Positions 21,384 to 31,350 are shown, counted from the stretch's first letter. The stretch: 64,000 bases of DNA from Pseudoduganella armeniaca (GCF_003028855.1 NZ_CP028324.1:4898001-4962000); one strand, 5' to 3'. The notes: generated from the letters alone by a model not told the origin. A program made the numbers and translations.

Positions 21384-24300
21384 TCATACCAGCCACAGAC
21401 CCGCCGTTGCAAACTGCGCATCGTGCACCGCGTCCTGCGCCACCCAGGCACCGACCAGCTCGGCGCGGCTGTGCGTCTGCAGGTACTCGACCCAGGCAGC
21501 GCTGCCGCCGGCCGCCGTGGTGGCCAGCCCGGAATTGGCGTACAGGGCGCGCACGAAACCGGCATCGTCCGTGGCACCGTAGCGTGCCTGGAACTCGGTC
21601 GAACCCGCGAAGCCGACGGCCAGCTGGCCCAGCGGGACCTCCTGCGCGGCCCAGAAGGCAAAGCCATCCACGTCGCCAGCACGGTCCAGCACGGCCTGGT
21701 ACATCAGGCCGACGTTCGCCAGCGTCTTGGCGGAAGCCTGCGTGAAGCGCAGGTCGACGACACCGTCGGCGAACGCGCCCGCCTCGATGGACCGCAGCGT
21801 GTCCGTGCCCGTCGCGGTGACGACATGCACGGCACCATCCGCATCCAGCGTGACTTTCGCGTCGGCGCGCTTGCCCTCGAACACGGCCGTATCGGTGCCG
21901 TCGCCGCCGATCAGCACATCGTTGCCGGCGCCGCCCGTGAGGCGGTCGTTGCCGCTGCCGGCGATCCAGCCGCCCTCCTGGGTCACGCCGGTTGCGCCAA
22001 TTACCAAGCCATCCTTGTGCAACGCCCGCGCCTCGTCGCTGAGCGCGAAGCCGGCCAGCACCTCGCCGCGCGTGGCAAAGCGGCCGTTGACGCCGTCCAG
22101 CTGCGCGGTCCAGAAGGCGAAACCTTCGGCGTCGGGCTTGCGGCCCAGGACTTGTTCGTACATCTGGCGTACGAACGCGGCGTTGTCCAGCCGCTCCACG
22201 CCGGTCTCGCGCCATTCGGTCGACGTGGTGAAGCCACGCGCGATCGACACGGGGTCGCCGGCTCCCTGCAGGTAGAAGTTCAGCCCTGCCAGGTCGGGCG
22301 CGCGGCCGAACGCGGCCTGGTACAGCAGCGCGATATCGGTCAACGCCTTGGCGGAAGCGTGCAGGAAGCCCAGTTCGGCGCCAGCCTGGTCCAGTTCCGC
22401 CAGGGTCACGTTCTCGTACTGGCCCGGCGCGAACGTGGCCGTCTCGTGGCGCGCGCTCAGCATGCCGCGGCCATCCAGCGCGAACGTCCAGGCGCCGCGA
22501 TCGCTGCGGCCGCCCTGCAGCACGTCGTCGCCGCTGCCGCCCGCCAGGCTGTCGTTGCCGATGCCGCCGATGGTCACGTCGTTGCCGGCACCGCCATCGA
22601 GCCTGTCGTCGCCACCCGCGCTGCCGACGACGTCGTCGCCGCCGCCGCCCAGCAGCACGTCGTCGCCCGCGCCGAGGTAGATGTTCTGGCGGGCGTCGTC
22701 GCCGACCACGTAGTTGTTGCCGGCCCCGCCCCGCAAGGTGGCCTGGCCGACGACGGCGGCGAAGTCCACGTCGTCGAGCACGACGGTGGCGCCGGCCGCC
22801 AGCTGGCGCGCGTCCAGCACGATGGCGCTGGCGGCCTCGCCCCCGGCGCCGATCGTCAGCGGCACCGTGCCGGAGGAAGCGATGGGCACCAGCGTGGCCG
22901 TCTGCACCGGCACGCTCGTCGCCAGCCCGGCCAGGAAGGCCTTGCCGGCATCGGCCGCCTGCGTGCCGAGACGGTGCGCCAGGTCGAGCAGGGCCTGCTC
23001 GTGCGTCAGCAGCGCCGTGGGGCCGGTGAGTTGCAGGGCCGCGCCGACCGGCAGGCCGACACTGAGACTGGCCTTCTGGCTGCCCGCCGCCGCGTTCAGC
23101 ACGATATCGGCCAGGTCGCCGGGCGCGCGGCCCGCCGCCACCGGCTGCACGGTGATCGTGCGCACCGCCAGGCCCGTGGCGGCATCGGTGCCGGTCAGCG
23201 CCAGCACCGGCACGCCGTCCATCGTCGCATTCGTCGCCGGTTGTGGCGGCGTGCCCGTCTGCACGGCATAGGCGTTCGAGCGCACGCTGCCCGCGACGAC
23301 CGTGCCGTCGGCGCTCATCACGCCACCCAGGTCCAGCGTGACCGTGTTGCCATCCGCCCAGGTGCCGGCGGCCGGCGTCAGGGTGGCGGTCCAGGTGCGG
23401 CCGTCGCCCGCGCTTGTCAGCCCGGACAGCGTGCCGTGCGCCACCGCCAGGTCGGCCAGGTCCAGGCCGCGCACGCCCGCCTGGGCAAAAGCGATCGTCA
23501 CCGTCGTCGTCTCGCCTGCCGCCAGCGCGGTGTCGGCCACCGTGATCGTCGCGCTCGGGCGCACGCCGACGTGGAACGTCAGCGCATTGGCGTTGGCCGC
23601 GACGGCGTTGCCGGCCAGGTCGCGCACGGTGCCGGCGATGCCGATGGTGTAGTCGCCCAGCTCGGCGGCAGTCCAGCCGCCCGCCGGCGCATCCACCGTA
23701 TAGGTCACCGTGCCGTTGGCCACCGTGCAGCCCGACACCGTCAGCGCGCCGTGCGCCCCGCGCACCGTCACGTTGCCGGTGCCGAACGTCGCCGGATCGA
23801 GCCCGGCCCCGCCCGCATCGGTGTAGGCGACGGCGAACGTGAAGGCGCCGCTCGGATCGAGCACATCGGCGCGCACCGGGCGCGCCGCCAGCGGCGCTTC
23901 GCCATCGATCGTGTAGTGCCGTTCCAGCACGGCGCCGTGGTTGCCGGCGACATCGCTGACGCGCACCTGCACGATGCCGCTGCCGGCCAGGACCTGGTCG
24001 TGCAGCGTCCAGGTCCCGGCGCTGCCGGCGGCATTGACCCAGTGTGCGCCGCCATCCATCGACACCTCGACGAACTGGCCGGCCGCGAGCACCCCGTCCA
24101 ACGTGCCACCCATGTTCTGCGTGGCCGTGCGCGTGATGAAGTCATTGGCGCTGGCGCCGGTATCGGCCACGAAGGCGATGTCCGCGGCGGCCACGGTCGG
24201 TGCCGTGGTGATCAGCTGGAAGGCGTGGCTGGCGCTCTGGCTGTCCTGGCCGGCGCTGTCGGTGGCCTTGATGACGATGGTGCCGGCGTCCGCCAGCGTC

Positions 24301-26618
24301 ACGCCCTGCCAGCGCACGGCAGTGCCTTCCACGGATGCCGTGATGTCGGTCCACGTGGCGCCGTTGTCCAGCGAGCCCGATACCTTGTCGCCGGCCGCGA
24401 GCGCGTGGCTCAACGTGGCCTCGATGGTCTGCGTGCGCTCCTTCGTGACGAAGTCGGTCACGCTGGTGCCGGTGTCGGCGCCCAGCGCCAGCCCGGTCAC
24501 CTTGGGCGCCGTGCTGAACGTAACGTCGAGGGTGGCCGTTGCGGCGGCGACGGCGTTGCCCGCCACGTCGCGCACGCGCTGCGCGCCGATGCCGATCGTG
24601 TAGGCGCCCGCATCGTCGCCATCCCAGCTGCCGCCCGGCGCCTGCACCGTGTAGGTGGCGGCGTTACCGCTGGCGGCGCAGCCGGTGACGGTCAGCAGGT
24701 TGCCGTGCGGGTCGCGCACCGTCACGTTGCCGGTGCCGAACGTGGCGGCGTCGATGCCCGCGCCGGCATCGCCGTACGTCACCGTGAAAGTGAACGTGGT
24801 GCCGCTCGGTGCGACCAGCTCCGCGCCGGCGGGCAGCGCCGCGGTGGGCGCGCCGGTATCGACCACGTAGGCCAGCGCGGTGGCGGGACCGTGGTTGCTG
24901 GCGGTATCGCTGACGCGCACCTGCAGCGTGCCGCTGGCGGGCAGCGTCTGCCCCGTCAGCGACCACATGCTGGTACCGGTGAAGTTCTGCGCGGGCTGCC
25001 AGTGGGCGCCATCGTCGAGCGAAACCTCGACGATGTCGCCAAAGGTCGTGGCCGCGCTGAGGGTGCCGGAGATGATCTGCGTCGCCACGTTCGTGACGAG
25101 ATCGGTGGCGCTGGCGCCGGTGTCGGCGGCCAGCGCGATGCTCGCCATGCCCTGGCTCGGCGCCAGCGTGTCGAGCGTGTAGGCGCGGGTGGCCGTCACG
25201 CCCCGGTTGCCGGTCTCGTCGTCCACGCGCAGCGCGATGCCGCCGCCGTCGACCAGCGTCGCACCGGTCCAGGTCAGCGTCGTGCCGGCAACCTTGTCCG
25301 TCAGGTCGGTCCAGCTGCGGCCGCCGTCGACGGAGCCCAGCAGCTTGTCGCCGGCCTCCAGCGGCGCCGACAGCTGCGCGGTGATGGTCTGCGCCGCGCT
25401 GTTGGTGATGCCGTCGCTGGCGCTGTTGCCGGAGTCGGCCGACAGCGCGATCGCGCCAGCGGTGAGCGCCGGCGGGGTATGGTCGATGCGGATCGACAGC
25501 GCCTCGCTGGCCGTGCTGGACACATTGCCGCTGGCCGAAGTGACGATGGCGCGGACGTCGTAGGTCCCGCTGGCCAGGCTCGAGGTGTCGAGGTGTTCCA
25601 CGCGCCAGCTGCCGTCGGCGACGGTGGCCGTGCCGTTGGCTTCGCCGGCATCGAAGACGCGGTCGCGGTCCGTATCGATGAACACGCGCACGCTGCTGCT
25701 GTTGTCGCCCGCGCCGCTGGTGCCGGAGAACGTCATCGCGTTGGCCGCCGTGACGTTGTCGCCGGGGGCGCCGGTGTCGTCGGCCGGATCGAGTTCTGGC
25801 ACGCCCGGCTGCTCGGGTGCCACCTTGACGGTGACGAGCTGCGTCGTGCTGGCGATACCGTCCGAGACGCGGATCGTGAAGCTGTCCATCCCGGCATAGC
25901 CGGCGGCGGGCTGGTAGGTCAGCGTGCCGCCCGGTGCGATGTCGTGGTCGCCGGCGGCGGCCGTGGCGTTCGACATGACCAGCGTGCCATGGCTCGGACC
26001 ACTGGCTTGCGTCCACGTCAGCGTCTGGCCGCTGTCGACGTCGGTAACGCGCAGCAGGCTGGCGATATCGACGGCTTCACTGTTGCGCTGTACCGGCAGC
26101 GTGAAATCGAAGGCACTGAAGCGGGGTACGAAGGAGATATTGGACAGCACGATGTCGTCCAGGGCCGGGCTGAACGGCTGTTCCGGGTAAGTCATCGAAA
26201 TGTCGACCCAGCTGACGCCCTGCAGCAGCGGGCTGTAGCTCTGGAACGCGACCCCGCCCTGCGCGTCGGTCGGCGCCGTGTCCACGCTGCCCTTGCTGGT
26301 GGTCAGGCGGAACTGCAGGCCCGCTGCCATGTTCTGGTCCCACAGGTTCAGCGAGGTCAGGTCGAACATGGTGCCGGGATCGAGCGACAGGCGCAGTGTG
26401 GTGGCGGCGGTGCCGAGGCCGTTGAACAGCGCGGCGCCGTGCAGGACCGCCACGTCCATATTAGCGTAGGCGTTCTCATCGACGACCGCCCAGCCGCCGC
26501 GGTCCCCGGTCAGCTCCAGCGTGTGGCCGTCGACGGTCTGGTAGGCCGAGCGTGACTGCTCGTTGTCGGGGTTTCCGGTGCTGGAGACTAGGCTGGAGAA
26601 GTCGAACTTGGTGGGCAT
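21384..26618 (-). CDS. Large RTX exoprotein with Ig-like repeats and DUF4214 domains
   Basis: 1744 residues from the ATG at 26618 (MPTKFDFSSLVSS), which has AGGA upstream. No N-terminal signal peptide. After a unique region (1-170) come a cadherin-like module (about 190-280) and then roughly six bacterial Ig-like repeats, each with an ADTG.S..D..T...TQ motif (about 330-1100). A glycine/aspartate RTX block (GAGDDVLLGGGGDD and relatives, about 1295-1380) follows, then three DUF4214 segments with a second short RTX run (about 1415-1740). Calcium binding and type I secretion from an uncleaved C-terminal signal are expected for such proteins. No secretion genes are adjacent. The target surface or ligand is unknown. 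Confidence 0.92.
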   Translation of the reverse strand: MPTKFDFSSLVSSTGNPDNEQSRSAYQTVDGHTLELTGDRGGWAVVDENAYANMDVAVLHGAALFNGLGTAATTLRLSLDPGTMFDLTSLNLWDQNMAAGLQFRLTTSKGSVDTAPTDAQGGVAFQSYSPLLQGVSWVDISMTYPEQPFSPALDDIVLSNISFVPRFSAFDFTLPVQRNSEAVDIASLLRVTDVDSGQTLTWTQASGPSHGTLVMSNATAAAGDHDIAPGGTLTYQPAAGYAGMDSFTIRVSDGIASTTQLVTVKVAPEQPGVPELDPADDTGAPGDNVTAANAMTFSGTSGAGDNSSSVRVFIDTDRDRVFDAGEANGTATVADGSWRVEHLDTSSLASGTYDVRAIVTSASGNVSSTASEALSIRIDHTPPALTAGAIALSADSGNSASDGITNSAAQTITAQLSAPLEAGDKLLGSVDGGRSWTDLTDKVAGTTLTWTGATLVDGGGIALRVDDETGNRGVTATRAYTLDTLAPSQGMASIALAADTGASATDLVTNVATQIISGTLSAATTFGDIVEVSLDDGAHWQPAQNFTGTSMWSLTGQTLPASGTLQVRVSDTASNHGPATALAYVVDTGAPTAALPAGAELVAPSGTTFTFTVTYGDAGAGIDAATFGTGNVTVRDPHGNLLTVTGCAASGNAATYTVQAPGGSWDGDDAGAYTIGIGAQRVRDVAGNAVAAATATLDVTFSTAPKVTGLALGADTGTSVTDFVTKERTQTIEATLSHALAAGDKVSGSLDNGATWTDITASVEGTAVRWQGVTLADAGTIVIKATDSAGQDSQSASHAFQLITTAPTVAAADIAFVADTGASANDFITRTATQNMGGTLDGVLAAGQFVEVSMDGGAHWVNAAGSAGTWTLHDQVLAGSGIVQVRVSDVAGNHGAVLERHYTIDGEAPLAARPVRADVLDPSGAFTFAVAYTDAGGAGLDPATFGTGNVTVRGAHGALTVSGCTVANGTVTYTVDAPAGGWTAAELGDYTIGIAGTVRDLAGNAVAANANALTFHVGVRPSATITVADTALAAGETTTVTIAFAQAGVRGLDLADLAVAHGTLSGLTSAGDGRTWTATLTPAAGTWADGNTVTLDLGGVMSADGTVVAGSVRSNAYAVQTGTPPQPATNATMDGVPVLALTGTDAATGLAVRTITVQPVAAGRAPGDLADIVLNAAAGSQKASLSVGLPVGAALQLTGPTALLTHEQALLDLAHRLGTQAADAGKAFLAGLATSVPVQTATLVPIASSGTVPLTIGAGGEAASAIVLDARQLAAGATVVLDDVDFAAVVGQATLRGGAGNNYVVGDDARQNIYLGAGDDVLLGGGGDDVVGSAGGDDRLDGGAGNDVTIGGIGNDSLAGGSGDDVLQGGRSDRGAWTFALDGRGMLSARHETATFAPGQYENVTLAELDQAGAELGFLHASAKALTDIALLYQAAFGRAPDLAGLNFYLQGAGDPVSIARGFTTSTEWRETGVERLDNAAFVRQMYEQVLGRKPDAEGFAFWTAQLDGVNGRFATRGEVLAGFALSDEARALHKDGLVIGATGVTQEGGWIAGSGNDRLTGGAGNDVLIGGDGTDTAVFEGKRADAKVTLDADGAVHVVTATGTDTLRSIEAGAFADGVVDLRFTQASAKTLANVGLMYQAVLDRAGDVDGFAFWAAQEVPLGQLAVGFAGSTEFQARYGATDDAGFVRALYANSGLATTAAGGSAAWVEYLQTHSRAELVGAWVAQDAVHDAQFATAGLWLV

Positions 26619-26706
26619 GCTGGGGTCCTGTGGCAAATTGCGTGCGGTGTCGGCGCGCCGCAGTCGTACCGGCAGCACATGACAAATTATCTACAGGCAA
26701 TATGAT

Positions 26707-26740
26707 GCCATAAAGCCAATCTTACATGTGGCTTTATGGC
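26707..26740. promoter_or_regulatory. 11-bp inverted repeat between two leftward genes
   Basis: GCCATAAAGCC (26707-26717) and GGCTTTATGGC (26730-26740), perfect arms with 12-nt spacing. No T-run follows on the minus strand, so a terminator is unlikely. It lies about 90 nt upstream of the exoprotein start, where an operator would sit. Confidence 0.5.
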
Positions 26741-26759
26741 AAATTTTCCACCAGGTTTT

Positions 26760-28262
26760 TTACGGCTGCATCGCGCCGGTCAGCCGGTGGCGCTCGTGCC
26801 ACGCCAGCGCCTCGTCCAGCAGGTGCGGCGTCTGGCCGCCGCGCAGCAGCGCGCGCTCGTGATAGTCACGCAGCGCGGCGCGGTAGGCGGGATGGGCGCA
26901 ACGTTCGATGATCAATGGCGCCCGTTCGCGCGGCGCCAGCCCGCGCAGGTCGGCCAGGCCCCATTCGGTGACGAGCACGTCGACGTCGTGCTCCGTGTGA
27001 TCCACGTGCGCCACCATCGGCACGACGCTGGAGATGGCGCCGTTCTTGGCCTCCGACTTGCTGACGAAGATGGCCAGCTCGCCGTTGCGGGCGAAGTCGC
27101 CCGAACCGCCGATGCCGTTCATCATGTGGGTGCCGCCCACGTGGGTCGAATTGACGTTGCCGTAGATGTCGAACTCCAGCGCCGTGTTCAGGCCGATGAT
27201 GCCGAGCCGGCGCACGATCTCGGGATGGTTGCTGATCTCCTGCGGGCGCAGCACGATGCGGTCGCGATAGCGCTCGATATGGGCCAGGAACTGCTCGTGC
27301 ACGGGTGCGGACAGCGTGATCGACGACGCCGACGCCAGCGCCAGCTGGCCGCCATCGAGCAGCGCGATGGCCGAGTCCTGCAGCACCTCGGAATACATCG
27401 TCAGGCCGCGGAACGACGATTGCGCCAGCCCGTGCAGCACGGCGTTGGCGATGGTGCCGATGCCGGCCTGCAGCGGCAGCAGCCGTGGCGTCATGCGCCC
27501 GGCCGCCACCTCACCTTCCAGGAACGCGATGACGTGGCGCGCGATGGCATCGGTCTCGCCGTCCGGCGGCTGTACGTTGGACGGGCTGTCCGGACTGTCC
27601 GTGATGACGATGGCGGCGATGCGCGCGGGGTCGACCTGGATCGCCGTCGTGCCGATACGGTCGCCCGGCGCCGCCAGCGGGATCGGGGCGCGGTCCGGGC
27701 GCGCTCGCGGCAGGTAGATGTCGTGCAGGCCCTCCAGCGCCAGCGGTGCGGCCAGGTTCAGTTCGACGATGACCTGCTTGGCACTTTGCACGAAGCTGGC
27801 GCTGTTCCCGACCGCCATGGTCGGCACGATGCCGCCGTCGCCACGGATGGCCACGGCCTCGATGACGGCGATGTCGATGGCGGGCAGCGCACCGCTGCGC
27901 AGCTGCTCGGCCGTCTCGGACAGGTGCTGGTCGATGAACAGCACCTCGCCCGTATTGATCTTGCGGCGCAAGGTGGCGTCGGCCTGGAACGGCAGGCGCC
28001 GCGCGATGACGCCGGCATTGGCCATCAGGCCGTCGCTGTCGTTGCCCAGCGAGGCGCCGGTGATCAGGGTCAGGCCCAGCGGCTCGCCGCGGGAGCGCTC
28101 GACCAGTGCGCGCGGCAGCGCCTTGGCATCGCCGGCGCGGGTAAAGCCGCTCATGCCGACCGTCATGGCGGGCGCGAACAGGCGCGCGGCGGCGTCGGCG
28201 GACATCACGCGCACCAGCAGCTCGGGGCGGCGGATGCGGTGGGCGTACAGTGCTTCGTTCAT
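26760..28262 (-). CDS. Acetyl-CoA hydrolase / succinate CoA-transferase family
   Basis: 500 residues of the acetyl-CoA hydrolase/transferase family, as in AarC, ScpC or Ach1. The catalytic Glu, which forms the CoA-thioester intermediate, is about residue 292 in MYSEVLQD. The CoA-binding loop is HVGGTHMMNGIGGSGDF. It probably moves CoA between acetate or propionate and succinate, linking acyl-CoA pools to the TCA cycle. GAGGAG precedes the ATG. A LysR gene starts 112 nt away on the other strand and is the natural candidate regulator. Confidence 0.93.
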   Translation of the reverse strand: MNEALYAHRIRRPELLVRVMSADAAARLFAPAMTVGMSGFTRAGDAKALPRALVERSRGEPLGLTLITGASLGNDSDGLMANAGVIARRLPFQADATLRRKINTGEVLFIDQHLSETAEQLRSGALPAIDIAVIEAVAIRGDGGIVPTMAVGNSASFVQSAKQVIVELNLAAPLALEGLHDIYLPRARPDRAPIPLAAPGDRIGTTAIQVDPARIAAIVITDSPDSPSNVQPPDGETDAIARHVIAFLEGEVAAGRMTPRLLPLQAGIGTIANAVLHGLAQSSFRGLTMYSEVLQDSAIALLDGGQLALASASSITLSAPVHEQFLAHIERYRDRIVLRPQEISNHPEIVRRLGIIGLNTALEFDIYGNVNSTHVGGTHMMNGIGGSGDFARNGELAIFVSKSEAKNGAISSVVPMVAHVDHTEHDVDVLVTEWGLADLRGLAPRERAPLIIERCAHPAYRAALRDYHERALLRGGQTPHLLDEALAWHERHRLTGAMQP

Positions 28263-28373
28263 GCTGTGCTCCTCGAATTCTCTTCTTTGACAGCACAGTG
28301 TACGATCCGCCTTTCATGGATAATATGACTTAAATTCCCTTAATCCATTCGGAAAATTCATGGCTAGGTAAAT

Positions 28374-29264
28374 ATGGACATCCGATCGCTGCGCTACTTC
28401 GTCGAGACGGCCCGGCTGTCCAGCTTCACGCAGGCGGCCGAGCAGCTGCACGTGACGCAATCGACCATCAGCAAGATGGTCCACCAGCTGGAGCAGGAGC
28501 TGGGCACGCCGCTGCTCAATCGCGACGGCCGGCGCCTGACCTTGACGGATACCGGCCGCGTGGTGTTCCAGCGCGGCCAGGAGATGCTGGCGACGTTGCG
28601 CACCTTGTCCGACGAAGTACGCGACATCCAGGCCGCGCGGCGCGGCGCGCTGACGATCGGTGTGCCGCCGATGATCAACCTGCTGTTCACGCCGGTGCTG
28701 AAGACATTTCGGGAACGCCATCCGGACATCGCCCTCGCCCTGCGCGAGGAGCCGGGCCAGCAGGTGGAAAGGCTGGTGGCGGCCGGCGAACTGGAACTGG
28801 GCATGACGGTGCTGCCGGCCGACCCGGCGCTGCCCGTGCGCACGCTGCCGGTGGCGACCAGCCCGATCTGGGCGCTGGCCGCCACCGGCACGTTCCAGGC
28901 CAACCGGCGCACGTTGAGACTGGCCGCGTTGCGCGACCTGCCGCTGGTGCTGCTGACGGACGAGTTCGCGCTGACGCGCACCTTGCGCCGCGCCTTCGCG
29001 GCCGCCGGCTTCGAGCCGCGCGTGGTGGCGCAGAGCGGCCAATGGGACTGGCTGGTGGAGATGGCCTCGGCCGGCATCGGCGTCGCGCTGCTGCCGGAGC
29101 TGTTCATCGACCGGCTGGCGGACGAGCGGCTGCAAGCGGTGCGCATCGTCGAGCCGCAACTGCCCTGGCAGGTAGCGCACGTGTGGAATGGCCGCTACCT
29201 GTCGCACGCGGCACGGGCGTGGCTGGACGTATGCGCCGAGGTGCTGGGGCGGCAGCCCGGCTAG
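28374..29264 (+). CDS. LysR family transcriptional regulator
   Basis: 296 residues. The N-terminal winged helix MDIRSLRYFVETARLSSFTQ, with QSTISKMVHQLEQELG as recognition region, is followed by a LysR substrate-binding domain (about 90-290). Divergent orientation to the CoA-transferase gene suggests control of it. The shared 111-nt region contains TGGATAA and TTAATCCA about 20 nt apart, a candidate site. Its stop codon overlaps that of the convergent gene through CTAG. Confidence 0.93.
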   Translation: MDIRSLRYFVETARLSSFTQAAEQLHVTQSTISKMVHQLEQELGTPLLNRDGRRLTLTDTGRVVFQRGQEMLATLRTLSDEVRDIQAARRGALTIGVPPMINLLFTPVLKTFRERHPDIALALREEPGQQVERLVAAGELELGMTVLPADPALPVRTLPVATSPIWALAATGTFQANRRTLRLAALRDLPLVLLTDEFALTRTLRRAFAAAGFEPRVVAQSGQWDWLVEMASAGIGVALLPELFIDRLADERLQAVRIVEPQLPWQVAHVWNGRYLSHAARAWLDVCAEVLGRQPG

Positions 29265-30067
29265 GGCCGGAACGAGAAGCCGACGGTCCAGGCCAGATCG
29301 GCGGTACGGTGGTTCAGGCCGCGCATGACGGCGGCGTCGAGCTGGCAGTGCTGCGACACCATCCACGCGGCACCGACATCGAACGTGGCCTCGGTGCCGC
29401 CGTTGCGCACGCGCGCGATGCGCGGCGCGGCCAGTTCGACGAAGCCGTGCAAGCTGTCGCTCCAGTCCTTGCCGAGTGAAATGCCGAGCAGGCCATTGAT
29501 GGCGCGGCGGCCGTCCTGCGCGTGATCGCGCACCAGGCCCGGCATCACGCCCAGCGACAGCCCGCGCGGCAGCTCCCACTCCGCGACCGCGCGCAGCGAC
29601 GGGCGCACGCCAGCGCCGCGGAACTGGGCCGAGCCGGTGGCGAACGTGACGTCGGCAATGACGCCCAGCGATGGCCGGGCGCCGCCGCCGTCCGCGAGGT
29701 GACGGGCCGCGCCCAGGGTCACGTCGTCCCAGCCGCGTTCACGCTCGCGCACGCCCGGTCCGTCGGCGCGGTAGCGCATCCGCCCTTCCGTCTCGACGCG
29801 CAGCTCGGTCGTCCCGGTGGCGCCGTAGCGCAGCAGCAGCGGCGTGCTGCCGGTGCGCTCGCGCACGCCGGCTTCGCGGTCGCGCTCGACGGCGTAGCCG
29901 CCTTCGAGCTGCCAGCGGCCCTTGCCGAGCACGCGGCTGGCGTCGACGAAGTCGGGGCGGTCGGCGTCGATCTTGTCGTCGTCGCCCTGCGCATGCGCGG
30001 CGGCCGGCAGCAAGATCAGGCCCAGCAGGCAGGCCAGCCAGTGTGAGGATAGTGTGGAGATCCGCAT
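29261..30067 (-). CDS. Outer-membrane beta-barrel-like protein (phenol MetA/transporter-like)
   Basis: 268 residues with a signal peptide (MRISTLSSHWLACLLGLILL, cleavage after AHAQ). Alternating hydrophobic strands fit an outer-membrane barrel of the transporter/Phenol_MetA_deg group: it opens IDADRPDFVDASRVLGKGRWQ, contains LLRYGATGTTELRV, and ends in an aromatic strand with a terminal FRP. Function is not established for this group. Its stop overlaps that of the LysR gene on the other strand. Confidence 0.8.
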   Translation of the reverse strand: MRISTLSSHWLACLLGLILLPAAAHAQGDDDKIDADRPDFVDASRVLGKGRWQLEGGYAVERDREAGVRERTGSTPLLLRYGATGTTELRVETEGRMRYRADGPGVRERERGWDDVTLGAARHLADGGGARPSLGVIADVTFATGSAQFRGAGVRPSLRAVAEWELPRGLSLGVMPGLVRDHAQDGRRAINGLLGISLGKDWSDSLHGFVELAAPRIARVRNGGTEATFDVGAAWMVSQHCQLDAAVMRGLNHRTADLAWTVGFSFRP

Positions 30068-30113
30068 GCCGCCATCCTACCCCCTGTCGGGTCCGGGACG
30101 GCGCGCAGCAGGC

Positions 30114-30854
30114 CTAGCCCGGCATGCGCCCCGTGCGCAGGGCATGGGCCCAGTCGGGCGCGCCGTGCCGTTCGGCCAGCGCGGCGGCGGCATCCCAGTC
30201 GTACGCCACCGCCACGTGGGCGACTGTCCAGCCGGCATCGGTCCGCTCCGCGATGGCATACCGCGCGTGCGGCGTGCCGTTTTCCATCCGGTGCGGATAA
30301 GGGTCGGCGTCCTGGTAGGCCTGCAGGCCCACGCTGCCGGGATTGACGAGCAGGCGGCCGTCGTCCAGCCGCAGCGCGCGCGGCACGTGCGTGTGCCCGC
30401 ACAGCAGCAGGCTGCCGGCGGCATTCCCGGCCCGTTCCAGCGCTTCGGAATGGGTCGCGGCGCGCATGCCGGCCGGCGTGACAGTCTCCAGCCAGCCGAC
30501 CAGGTCGGAGGTGGGCGTGCCATGCACCAGCAGCACGTCGTCGCCCAGTCGCAACGTGGCGGGCAGGCTGGCCAGCCAGGCGCGTTGGGCCGGTGTGATG
30601 TGTTCGTCGGCGCGGCGGTCGGCGGCGCCCATCCGTTCCGGCGCGTGCGTCAGCACTTGGCGCTCGTGGTTGCCGGCCACCGTGGGCAGGTCCAGCGCCA
30701 TCAGGCGCGCGGCCGTCTCGCGCGGCTGCAGGGGACCGGACAGCAGGTCGCCCAGGTTGACGATGACGTCGGCGCCACGCCGGGCGATATCGGCCAACAC
30801 GGCGTCCAGCGCCGGCAGGTTGCCATGGATGTCGGAGATGGCCGCGATTCTCAT
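30114..30854 (-). CDS. Metallophosphoesterase (YfcE-like calcineurin fold)
   Basis: 246 residues. All family motifs are visible: ISDIHGNLPALDAVL (D-x-H), NLGDLLSGPL (GD), AGNHERQ (GNHE), and LLCGHTHVPRA (GHTH). It should use two metal ions to cleave phosphodiesters or phosphomonoesters in the cytosol. No substrate can be assigned. It lies 19 nt downstream of the DUF6644-like gene on the same strand and may be co-transcribed. Confidence 0.92.
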   Translation of the reverse strand: MRIAAISDIHGNLPALDAVLADIARRGADVIVNLGDLLSGPLQPRETAARLMALDLPTVAGNHERQVLTHAPERMGAADRRADEHITPAQRAWLASLPATLRLGDDVLLVHGTPTSDLVGWLETVTPAGMRAATHSEALERAGNAAGSLLLCGHTHVPRALRLDDGRLLVNPGSVGLQAYQDADPYPHRMENGTPHARYAIAERTDAGWTVAHVAVAYDWDAAAALAERHGAPDWAHALRTGRMPG

Positions 30855-30873
30855 GTCGCCAGTATACGCCCGC

Positions 30874-31350
30874 TCACAGGTAGGCCAGCAGGCGCCCGCA
30901 GGCGATCACGCCGAACCAGAGCGCCAGCGACAACAGCGCATGCACGCGCGCCAGCCAGGGTGGCTTCACGTCGGCGTTCCAGCTGGCGGCGCGCCGCCAT
31001 ATGCCAAGGTGAAAAGCGGCGGCATTGAGTGCGGCGGCCAGCAACAGCGTCATCTTCAGCTGAAATGCCGGGTTGGCGAGGAAGGCGCGCGGCTGGGTAG
31101 AAAACATCAACAAGCCGGCCGGAACGACCAGCAGCAGGCTGCCCACCGCCCAGGGCAGCAGATGGGCGGCCAGCGCCCGCAGCGGCAGCGCACGAGCGCA
31201 GCCCAGCAGGCGCAGGTCGAACAGCGCGACCGCGCCCACCAGCACGGCAAAGCCGAAGATATGGCAGGTCTCGACCATGGGATACAGCCACCGGTCGGCC
31301 CGCATGGCCTGGGCGACGGACGTCGCGGCCAGCCAGGCCGTCCAGTCCAT
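30874..31350 (-). CDS. DUF6644-like inner-membrane protein
   Basis: 158 residues from MDWTAWLAATSVAQAM with four predicted membrane helices (about residues 28-50, 58-83, 96-117, 134-155). The HxxxxH-like pattern in ETCHIFGFAVLVGAVALFDLRLLG resembles haem-binding membrane proteins. I read it as the DUF6644 group by pattern, without a search. The ATG overlaps the stop of the upstream DUF6152-like gene (TGATG), so the two are translated together. Confidence 0.8.
   Translation of the reverse strand: MDWTAWLAATSVAQAMRADRWLYPMVETCHIFGFAVLVGAVALFDLRLLGCARALPLRALAAHLLPWAVGSLLLVVPAGLLMFSTQPRAFLANPAFQLKMTLLLAAALNAAAFHLGIWRRAASWNADVKPPWLARVHALLSLALWFGVIACGRLLAYL

Noticed and set aside
21423..26555. A 1710-residue open frame on the plus strand opposite the large exoprotein gene
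   Set aside because: It is antisense to a gene with clear RTX, Ig-like and DUF4214 motifs. It is rich in Arg, Gly and His with no domains, the usual look of a mirror frame in high-GC DNA.
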